In this document: in pieces, positions 13,071 to 20,627 of the stretch
How positions within the stretch are numbered: position 1 is the stretch's first letter
Layout: the number at the start of each line of letters is the position of its first letter
NCBI GenBank assembly: GCA_022600805.1
Contig: JAHZJR010000066.1
Location: forward strand, 1 to 41,657
Direction of reading: 5' to 3'
Length of the DNA stretch: 41,657 nt
DNA from: Pseudomonadota bacterium
GTDB lineage: Bacteria; Pseudomonadota; Gammaproteobacteria; PS1; Pseudothioglobaceae
The notes under the pieces: model-generated
What the model was told of the DNA's origin: nothing
Database searches by the model: none
The model's input: only the letters and a program-made list of their open reading frames with translations
Made by a program: the position numbers and the translations under genes

Positions 13071-13093
13071 AGCTCTAACGATTTGCTCACTTT

Positions 13094-13126
13094 AAAACCG
13101 CATCTAAGTATGGATGCGGTTTTTTT
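13094..13126 (+). terminator. Rho-independent terminator after rpoC
   Basis: aaaaccgcatc-taagtatg-gatgcggttttttt, 11-bp stem with U tract. Confidence 0.88.
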
Positions 13127-13153
13127 ATGCCCAAAATCCGTTAAAATGCGTGC

Positions 13154-14608
13154 ATGGATAAAATAAGTTTTAATACGTATATTGACCAAGGTTACAACCA
13201 TATTCCGGTATTTAGAGAGGTTGTGCTTGATACCGATACAGCTCTAGGTCTTTATTTGAAATTAGCTAATAATACTTACAGTTATTTGTTTGAGTCGGTT
13301 CAAGGTGGAGAAAAATGGGGTCGATACTCAATTATTGGACTTCATGCACAAACTGTGATTAAAGTATTTGATCATGAAGTGCAAATCGAAAAACAAGCGG
13401 ATATTGTTGAACGCCTGACAGTTAAGGATCCTCTAGCATGGATTGAGCAATACCAACAGCAATTTAAAGTGCCTGAAATTAGCGAACTGCCTGAGTTTAA
13501 TGGCGGATTAGTAGGATATTTTGGCTATGAAATCGTTCGTTATATTGAGCCAAAGTTAAAGGATATTAATCTCAAAGATGAGTTAAATGTTGCTGATATT
13601 TTGTTAATGCTGTCAAATGATTTGGTGGTTTTTGATAATTTGGCCAATAAGGCGTTTTTGCTAACACATGTAAATCCTGAGACTCATAGCTACGAACAAG
13701 CATTAACACGTCTAGATGCCATTGAGGCAGACATTGAAAAGCCGTTGATAAAACAAAAGTATCAATCAGACAATCTAGTTGCTAGTGATTTTAAATCAAG
13801 TTTTGGCGAGCAAAACTATAAGCAAGTGGTTGAGAAAATACAAAACTATATTGTGGCTGGAGATGTCATGCAAGTTGTGCCATCGCAACGACTAAGCGCT
13901 CCGTACAAGGCGCCATCAATCGAGTTGTATCGTCAATTAAGAAGATTAAATCCATCGCCTTATATGTATTATTTAAATTTAGGGGATGTTGATGTGATTG
14001 GATCTTCTCCTGAAATTCTCACTCGGGTTGATTGCAATAGACATGCAACAGTACGTCCAATTGCTGGCACAAGAACAAGAGGCAAAGATCAAGCTCAAGA
14101 TTTAGCGCTTGAAAAAGATTTACTAGCTGACGAAAAAGAAATTGCAGAGCACTTGATGCTAATTGACCTTGGTCGTAACGATTTAGGTCGAATAGCCAAA
14201 ACCGGTAGCGTTGAGTTAACGGATAAAATGTTTGTTGAGAGATACTCTCATGTTATGCATATTGTCTCTAATGTTGAATGCGAGCTTAAAGACGATATGA
14301 GCGCAATGGATGTTTTAAAAGCAACCTTTCCTGCTGGAACGTTGAGCGGTGCCCCCAAAGTAAGGGCAATGGAAATTATCAATGAGGTAGAACCATTAAA
14401 ACGTAACATTTATTCAGGGGCAATTGGATATTTATCATGGCATGGTGGCATGGATATGGCTATTGCTATTCGTACAGCGATTGTCAAAGATGAAACGCTA
14501 TATGTACAAGCTGGAGCGGGCATTGTGCACGACTCTGTTCCTCAATTAGAATGGGATGAAACTATGCATAAAGCACGCGCTTTAATTGCGGCTGCCATGC
14601 AAGTATAA
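13154..14608 (+). CDS. trpE: Anthranilate synthase component I
   Basis: RPIAGTRTRGKDQ, LIDLGRNDLGRIAKTGSV, FPAGTLSGAPKVRAMEII chorismate-binding motifs; TrpE-type N-terminus. Confidence 0.95.
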   Translation: MDKISFNTYIDQGYNHIPVFREVVLDTDTALGLYLKLANNTYSYLFESVQGGEKWGRYSIIGLHAQTVIKVFDHEVQIEKQADIVERLTVKDPLAWIEQYQQQFKVPEISELPEFNGGLVGYFGYEIVRYIEPKLKDINLKDELNVADILLMLSNDLVVFDNLANKAFLLTHVNPETHSYEQALTRLDAIEADIEKPLIKQKYQSDNLVASDFKSSFGEQNYKQVVEKIQNYIVAGDVMQVVPSQRLSAPYKAPSIELYRQLRRLNPSPYMYYLNLGDVDVIGSSPEILTRVDCNRHATVRPIAGTRTRGKDQAQDLALEKDLLADEKEIAEHLMLIDLGRNDLGRIAKTGSVELTDKMFVERYSHVMHIVSNVECELKDDMSAMDVLKATFPAGTLSGAPKVRAMEIINEVEPLKRNIYSGAIGYLSWHGGMDMAIAIRTAIVKDETLYVQAGAGIVHDSVPQLEWDETMHKARALIAAAMQV

Positions 14609-14732
14609 AAAAAACAATATAAAAGTTTTATAATAGAGTTGCATTTGAATGAAAATTGTATAACATAGTTTACTTAGTAGGTTTTAGCCTCTATGACAGG
14701 GGTTTATTTTTTTATATAAAGAGGAGAGAAAC

Positions 14733-15080
14733 ATGAAGAAAACAATTTCTTCAATTTCAACGGTTGCTACTCTAGCTGCATTATTTGTAATGCCGTTACA
14801 AGCTGGCGCTAAAGAAATGACAGACGAAGAGGTTACATTTGGCCGTAAAGCGGGCAACTGTTTAGCGTGCCACATGATTCCTGGTGGAAATTTACCAGGC
14901 AACATTGGCCCACCACTACTTGCCATGAAAGCAAGATTTCCCAATAAAGCAGATTTAAGAGCGCAAATTTGGGATGCAACTGAAAAAAATCCAAACACAA
15001 TCATGCCTCCATTTGGAAAGCATGGTGTTTTGACCGAAAAACAAATTGATCAAGTGACCAATTACATTTATTCAAAATAA
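14733..15080 (+). CDS. soxX: Sulfur-oxidation cytochrome c SoxX
   Basis: Signal peptide; GNCLACHMIPGG single heme; PGNIGPPLLAMKARFPNKADLR; first gene of sox cluster. Confidence 0.92.
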   Translation: MKKTISSISTVATLAALFVMPLQAGAKEMTDEEVTFGRKAGNCLACHMIPGGNLPGNIGPPLLAMKARFPNKADLRAQIWDATEKNPNTIMPPFGKHGVLTEKQIDQVTNYIYSK

Positions 15081-15090
15081 GGAGAAGACA

Positions 15091-15537
15091 ATGAAAAGAA
15101 GATTATTTCTAAAAAGCGCAATGGCAGGTTCTGCAGTTGCTACAGCTGTAGGTGCAGGCCTACTAACCCCGTCAATGGTATTTGCAAATACGGCAGACTT
15201 TAAAGCGGTATCAGATGCAGCAGCTGCGGCTTCAGCAGGTGCAGGTAAAGGCTCGTTTAAGTTTAAAGCGCCAAAGATTGCTGAAAATGGTGCAGTTGTA
15301 CCAATGACAGTGGACGCTTCTAAGATGGACGGCGTGACTAACATCTCTTTCTTTGTTAAGGAGAACGGAACACCTTTAGCGGCTTCATTTAACTTATCGG
15401 GTGCTGCAGCAGGCTATGTTTCTACTCGTATTAAGATGGGTAAAACTTCTCAAGTAGAAGCGTTGGTGACTGCAGGTGGCGCAACAACAAAGGTAGCTCA
15501 AGAAGTTAAAGTAACAATTGGCGGCTGTGGCGGTTAA
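15091..15537 (+). CDS. soxY: Thiosulfate-oxidation carrier protein SoxY
   Basis: Twin-arginine leader MKRRLFLKSAMAGS and C-terminal GGCGG sulfur-carrier motif. Confidence 0.97.
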   Translation: MKRRLFLKSAMAGSAVATAVGAGLLTPSMVFANTADFKAVSDAAAAASAGAGKGSFKFKAPKIAENGAVVPMTVDASKMDGVTNISFFVKENGTPLAASFNLSGAAAGYVSTRIKMGKTSQVEALVTAGGATTKVAQEVKVTIGGCGG

Positions 15538-15573
15538 TTCGCACGCGAATCATATTAATTAGGAGAATATAAA

Positions 15574-15876
15574 ATGGGAAAAATTAAATTAAAGCCAAAG
15601 GCAAGAAAAGGTGTTATCGGTGTTAAGGCGCTTATCAAGCACCCAATGGAAACTGGTTTACGTAAAAAGAAAGGTAAGATCGTACCTGCTAACCATATCA
15701 CACATATGACTGTTGCGCACAATGGTAACGTTGTAGTAGATGCAGATATTGGTAGTTCTGTTTCTAAAGATCCATACTTTAAGTTTAACGTTGCAGGCGC
15801 CAAAGGCGATACAATCGAGCTTAAATATACTGACAATAAAGGTAAAACTGGTTCTGCGACTGCAAAGTCTAAGTAA
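15574..15876 (+). CDS. soxZ: Thiosulfate-oxidation carrier protein SoxZ
   Basis: 100 aa; KGVIGVKALIKHPMETGLRKKKGKIVPANHI typical SoxZ; adjacent to soxY. Confidence 0.96.
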   Translation: MGKIKLKPKARKGVIGVKALIKHPMETGLRKKKGKIVPANHITHMTVAHNGNVVVDADIGSSVSKDPYFKFNVAGAKGDTIELKYTDNKGKTGSATAKSK

Positions 15877-15901
15877 CTTTTTTATTATTGAGGAGAGATT
15901 A

Positions 15902-16717
15902 ATGAAAAAACTAATAACAGCAGTTGCTGGCATCAGTTTTTTGGTTGGAGCGGCGTCTGCAGATGTTGCTTCTGACCATAAAGCTTTTATTGGCTACTTT
16001 AAGGCAATGAAGCCAAACGTTGAATTTGCAGATTACACTAATGGTGTTTATGCATTTGATGAAGGTTCAAGAGAGCAATTTGAAGAAATCTTAGACGGTA
16101 TTCCTCCTTACGAGGAAGCGGTTGAGAAAGGTGGAAATGAGTTTGTTAAGTTTGGATTAAATAAGTGTGACGCACTTAAAGATCCAGCGGCGGCTCGTGT
16201 AAAGCATCCATACTTTGATGATGCAACTCAAAAAGTTGTAACGCTTGAAGGTGTTATAAAGGCATGTTACCGCCAGCAAACTGGTAAAAAACTAGGTTCT
16301 AATAAGGGTAAGATTGCCCGTATTAGTGCTTGGATTTCTGACCAAGCAGCAGGTGAAAAGGTCAATGTAAAGGTTGAAGGTGCTGGCGCACAAGCGGCAT
16401 ATGATCAAGGTAAGGCTTTTTTCTACGGTAAGCGTGGACAGTTCAATATGTCATGTGCAGATTGTCATGTGTACAACGCTGGTAAAAAAGCGCGTGCTGA
16501 CATCTTGTCACCTGCTTTAGGCCATACAACACACGTTCCAATGTATCGTGCGAAATGGGCTGGTTTAGGTACTTTACAGCGTCGTTATGGCGGTTGCTTA
16601 AAAAACATGCGTGCTAAGCCAATTGGCTCTCAGACTGAGACTATGAATAACTTAGAGTATTTCCATCAAGCAATGAGCAACGGTCTAGAAATTACAGACG
16701 CTCGTTACAGAAAATAG
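15902..16717 (+). CDS. soxA: Sulfur-oxidation c-type cytochrome SoxA
   Basis: Signal peptide, one CADCH heme site, RRYGGCLKNMRA cysteine-ligand motif. In-frame ATG at 15902 after gaggagag replaces track start 15740, which overlaps soxZ. Confidence 0.95.
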   Translation: MKKLITAVAGISFLVGAASADVASDHKAFIGYFKAMKPNVEFADYTNGVYAFDEGSREQFEEILDGIPPYEEAVEKGGNEFVKFGLNKCDALKDPAAARVKHPYFDDATQKVVTLEGVIKACYRQQTGKKLGSNKGKIARISAWISDQAAGEKVNVKVEGAGAQAAYDQGKAFFYGKRGQFNMSCADCHVYNAGKKARADILSPALGHTTHVPMYRAKWAGLGTLQRRYGGCLKNMRAKPIGSQTETMNNLEYFHQAMSNGLEITDARYRK

Positions 16718-16727
16718 GAGAATAAGG

Positions 16728-17048
16728 ATGAAAAAACTATTAATAACAGCTTTATCAGTATTTGCCCTGACAGCTCAGGCTGATTTTTTGGATGGTTCTC
16801 ACAACTGGAATAATGGCTCTTCTGACCCGTTTAAATCAGCTATTAAAGCTGCTGAAGCTGGCTATAAAGCTAACTTGGCAGTTAAAATGGCTTGGCGTGA
16901 TACGGGTAAGATGATTAAAGAAGCTAAGAAACTAAATGCTGCAGGTAAAACTGCTGCTGCAGTGGCATTAGCTAATAAGGCACATCGTCAATCAGTGAAC
17001 GCTACGGCGCAAACACCATTGGCTCAGAGTGCAGGTCCTCTTTTCTAA
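16728..17048 (+). CDS. soxK: Small SoxXA-binding protein (SoxK/SAXB-like)
   Basis: 106 aa with signal peptide, 10 bp after soxA; ...AAVALANKAHRQSVNATAQTPLAQSAGPLF resembles SoxK; assigned from memory of the family and position. Confidence 0.72.
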   Translation: MKKLLITALSVFALTAQADFLDGSHNWNNGSSDPFKSAIKAAEAGYKANLAVKMAWRDTGKMIKEAKKLNAAGKTAAAVALANKAHRQSVNATAQTPLAQSAGPLF

Positions 17049-17065
17049 AGCCGATCTTCATGTTA

Positions 17066-17097
17066 AAAAAATACCCCTTAATTGGGGTATTTTTTTG
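17066..17097 (+). terminator. Rho-independent terminator after the sox operon
   Basis: aaaaaatacccc-ttaatt-ggggtatttttt, 12-bp stem plus U tract. Confidence 0.9.
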
Positions 17098-17111
17098 TCT
17101 TAAATAAAGTC

Positions 17112-17138
17112 AATTATCCATGAAATTGATGGATAATT
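17112..17138. repeat. Perfect 10-bp inverted repeat upstream of dnaE
   Basis: aattatccat-gaaattg-atggataatt. Confidence 0.85.
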
Positions 17139-17172
17139 AATTTCTACACTTGATTTAATAAAGCTCATTTTT

Positions 17173-20100
17173 ATGTCCAATTCTGGTTTTTGCCATCTAC
17201 ATTGTCAAAGTGAGTTTTCGGTTGTTAACTCGTTGATACGAATTCCAAAATTAATCGATAAAGCGGTTGAATTGGGTATGAATAGCATTGCATTAACGGA
17301 TGAATCTAATCTTTATGCAGCGGTTAAGTTTTACCAAAAAGCGATTGCAGCTAATATTAAACCGATTTTTGGTGCACGTATTAATGTGGTTAATGAAGAG
17401 GGTGAGTTTTATTCAATCTTGCTATTGTGTCAAAATCACCAGGGATTCTTAAACTTATCAGAGCTTATCTCTCTGTCTTATATGCAAGAGCAATCGCTTG
17501 AAGGTGTGTCCATTAATGAATCACAACTTGAAGCTCACAATCAAGGGTTGATTTTAATTGCCACACCCGTTTATTCTGATGTGGCCAAGCACCTTTTAAA
17601 TAATCAAATAGTTGAGGCGCAGCAAAAAGCTACCCATTGGCATCATGTTTTTGGTGATCGATACTATCTTGGCGTTCAAAGGACTTCCCGAGAGTTTGAT
17701 GAGCGTCATTTGCATTTATGTATTAATTTAGCTTTAGAGCTTGATATTTCTGTTGTGGCAACAAATGATGTGCAATTTCTTGCCAAGGATGATTTTGATG
17801 CACATGAAGCGCGTATATGTATATCACAGGGTGGCTTGTTGGATGATGCGCGACGTGTACGCCATTTTTCAAATCAACAGTACTTAAAATCAGTTGAACA
17901 AATGCAGGATTTGTTTTCTGATTTACCAGAAGTTTTGCAAAATACGGTGGAAATCTCCAGGCGCTGCAATGTTCATTTCGAGCTTCATCAAAAAAACTAT
18001 TTGCCAGATTTTCCTATTCCTGAGGGTTTAAGTATTGCTGAATTTTTTACACTAGAATCTGAGCGCGGCCTAGGTGCTCGTCTTGAGGGTGTTGAAGCGG
18101 ATAAGTCTGAGTATATGGAGAGACTTAAATTTGAATTAGATGTGATTATTCAAATGGATTTTCCAGGCTATTTTTTGATTGTTGCTGACTTTATTAAGTG
18201 GTCTCGAGAAAATGACATTCCAGTAGGCCCGGGTCGTGGATCAGGCGCTGGATCTTTAGTGGCTTATGTGCTCGGAATTACTAATGTTGATCCTATTAAA
18301 CACGAGCTGCTATTTGAGCGTTTTTTAAATCCTGAGCGTGTTTCCATGCCAGATTTTGATATTGATTTCTGCACCGATAGGCGTGATGAGGTGATTGACT
18401 ATGTGGCCAAAAAATATGGCCGTGAAAAAGTATCTCAGATTATTACTTACGGCACGATGGCAGCCAAAGGTGTTGTGCGAGATGTTGGGCGTGTTCTTGG
18501 TCATCCTTATGGCTTTAGCGACAAGATATCTAAGCTAATTCCTAACGACTTAAAGATGACATTGGATAAGGCATTAATGCCTGAATCAGAAGGAGGGTCA
18601 GACGATCTATTAGCGCGTTATGACTCTGAAGAGGCGGTAACAGATTTAATCAACCTCTCTAAGAAGCTAGAGGGTGTGGTGCGCAATGTTGGTACGCATG
18701 CAGGTGGCGTGGTAATTGCGCCAAGTAAGATTAGCGATTTTTGCCCTGTTTATAAGGGTTCTGGCGAAGATGACGGTGTAGTTTCTCAATTTGACAAGGA
18801 TGATGTTGAGGCAGTTGGATTGGTCAAGTTTGACTTTTTGGGTTTGTCAAATTTAACCGTTATTCAAAAAGCGATCAAAATGATTGAGGCAAACGGACTG
18901 AGCGATCGTGCGATTGACCTTGACAGTTTGCCGCTTGATGATGAAAAAGTTTATGAATTGTTACAACGTTGTGATACAACGGGTATTTTTCAGTTGGAAT
19001 CTGACGGGATGCGTAGCTATTTGAAAAAACTACAGGCAGATAATTTTGAAGATATTGTTGCTATGCTTGCTCTATATCGACCAGGTCCTTTAGATGCAGG
19101 CATGGTAGATGACTATATCAATGTTAAGCATGGTGCTCAAGTTAAATACCCCCATCCCATGCTAGAAGAAATTCTCGCGCCAACCAACGGTGTGTTTTTG
19201 TATCAAGAGCAGGTGATGAAATCTGCTCAAGTTATGGCCGGTTATTCATTAGGTGGCGCGGACTTACTGCGTCGAGCCATGGGTAAAAAGAAAGCTGAAG
19301 AGATGGATCGGCAGCGTAGTGTGTTCGTAGCAGGCGCTGCTGATAAAGATATTAATGAGAAAAAAGCGAATGAGATATTTGATCTAATTGATAAATTTTC
19401 AGGGTATGGATTTAATAAATCTCACTCGGTTGCTTATGCTTATGTGTCTTATCATACAGCTTGGTTAAAATCCCATTACCCCGCACCTTTCATGGCGGCA
19501 GTCTTGTCAGGAATGATGGATGATACTGATCGAGTTTCGTTTACGGTGGGTGAAATTATTCAAATGGGGCTTAAGGTTAAAGGACCTAATGTCTGTGAGT
19601 CTGACTATCAATTCAGTATTGCAGATGACAAAACGGTCGTTTATGGGCTAGGTGCTATTAAGGGTGTAGGCGAAGCTTTGGTGGAAAAGTTGATGGCAGA
19701 GCGCCATGCAAATGGTGTGTTTAAAGATCTGTTTGATTTTTGCTTTAGGATTGAAAAGCGTTACTTAAATAGGCGTGCATTGGAGGCTTTAATCTATAGT
19801 GGGGCATTTGATGTTTTTAATATTAGTAGGGCAAGCTTAATTAAAACTTATCCGGTTGCGGTTAAACAAGCAGAGCAGCGTCAAAATGATCATTCTAGTG
19901 GGCAGGGCGGTTTATTTGCAATTGTTGAAGAGCATGTTGAGTATGAGGCGCATTATTTAAGCGCACCAGATTTTTCTTTTCGTCAGCGCCTGCAATTAGA
20001 GAAAATGGTTATGGGATATTATTTTTACGACCATCCAACCGATGAGTATAAGGCCGACACCAAGCATATTAATGCGACATTACCCTCTGAAATACGCTTT

Positions 20101-20610
20101 AGAAATAACAAAGATGTGCGTGTGTTAGCGTTGATTTCTGAGTTGCGTTATCGACCTACTCGAAAGGGAGGGCAAATTGCTATTGTTGAAGTTGAAGACG
20201 GCCATACGTCATTAAATGCAGTTGTTTTTACAAAGTCACTCGGTGAAGTGAGTGATAAGCTTATTGTAGATGATGTGGTGATTATTTCAGGCAAGATTCA
20301 GCGCGATGATTATCGAGATGGTTGGCAGATTGTTGTCGATAAAATTGAAAACATTAGCGAAGTAAAAATGAATTATGCTAAAGGTTTTGAAGTCAGGCTT
20401 GATCATCAACACCAAGCCATTTTTCAAAAGATTCTCCATTTGCTGAGTAAGCATAAGGGAAGCTGTCCGGTTAGAATTTCTTATAATACTAAACATCTAA
20501 AAGGTAGCATACCTTTAGGCAGAGAGTTAAGTGTTAATCCTGATCAGTCGCTGGTAGATGAACTTAATGCACTCACTCTAACACAAGCTAGCAAAATTCA
20601 TTATCACTAG
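17173..20610 (+). CDS. dnaE: DNA polymerase III subunit alpha
   Basis: 1145 aa; PHP domain FCHLHCQSEFSVVNS, PVGPGRGSGAGSLVAY, PDFDIDFCTDRRDEVI motifs. Confidence 0.98.
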   Translation: MSNSGFCHLHCQSEFSVVNSLIRIPKLIDKAVELGMNSIALTDESNLYAAVKFYQKAIAANIKPIFGARINVVNEEGEFYSILLLCQNHQGFLNLSELISLSYMQEQSLEGVSINESQLEAHNQGLILIATPVYSDVAKHLLNNQIVEAQQKATHWHHVFGDRYYLGVQRTSREFDERHLHLCINLALELDISVVATNDVQFLAKDDFDAHEARICISQGGLLDDARRVRHFSNQQYLKSVEQMQDLFSDLPEVLQNTVEISRRCNVHFELHQKNYLPDFPIPEGLSIAEFFTLESERGLGARLEGVEADKSEYMERLKFELDVIIQMDFPGYFLIVADFIKWSRENDIPVGPGRGSGAGSLVAYVLGITNVDPIKHELLFERFLNPERVSMPDFDIDFCTDRRDEVIDYVAKKYGREKVSQIITYGTMAAKGVVRDVGRVLGHPYGFSDKISKLIPNDLKMTLDKALMPESEGGSDDLLARYDSEEAVTDLINLSKKLEGVVRNVGTHAGGVVIAPSKISDFCPVYKGSGEDDGVVSQFDKDDVEAVGLVKFDFLGLSNLTVIQKAIKMIEANGLSDRAIDLDSLPLDDEKVYELLQRCDTTGIFQLESDGMRSYLKKLQADNFEDIVAMLALYRPGPLDAGMVDDYINVKHGAQVKYPHPMLEEILAPTNGVFLYQEQVMKSAQVMAGYSLGGADLLRRAMGKKKAEEMDRQRSVFVAGAADKDINEKKANEIFDLIDKFSGYGFNKSHSVAYAYVSYHTAWLKSHYPAPFMAAVLSGMMDDTDRVSFTVGEIIQMGLKVKGPNVCESDYQFSIADDKTVVYGLGAIKGVGEALVEKLMAERHANGVFKDLFDFCFRIEKRYLNRRALEALIYSGAFDVFNISRASLIKTYPVAVKQAEQRQNDHSSGQGGLFAIVEEHVEYEAHYLSAPDFSFRQRLQLEKMVMGYYFYDHPTDEYKADTKHINATLPSEIRFRNNKDVRVLALISELRYRPTRKGGQIAIVEVEDGHTSLNAVVFTKSLGEVSDKLIVDDVVIISGKIQRDDYRDGWQIVVDKIENISEVKMNYAKGFEVRLDHQHQAIFQKILHLLSKHKGSCPVRISYNTKHLKGSIPLGRELSVNPDQSLVDELNALTLTQASKIHYH

Positions 20611-20627
20611 CTAAACTTATTGTTTGG

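Noticed and set aside
14684-14720. Possible attenuator before soxX (cctct-atgac-agggg then T-rich)
   Set aside because: Only a 5-bp stem with a G-T pair; too weak to call without transcript data.
15740-15901. N-terminal extension of the soxA ORF over soxZ
   Set aside because: Out-of-frame overlap with soxZ; ATG 15902 has an RBS and a proper signal peptide.
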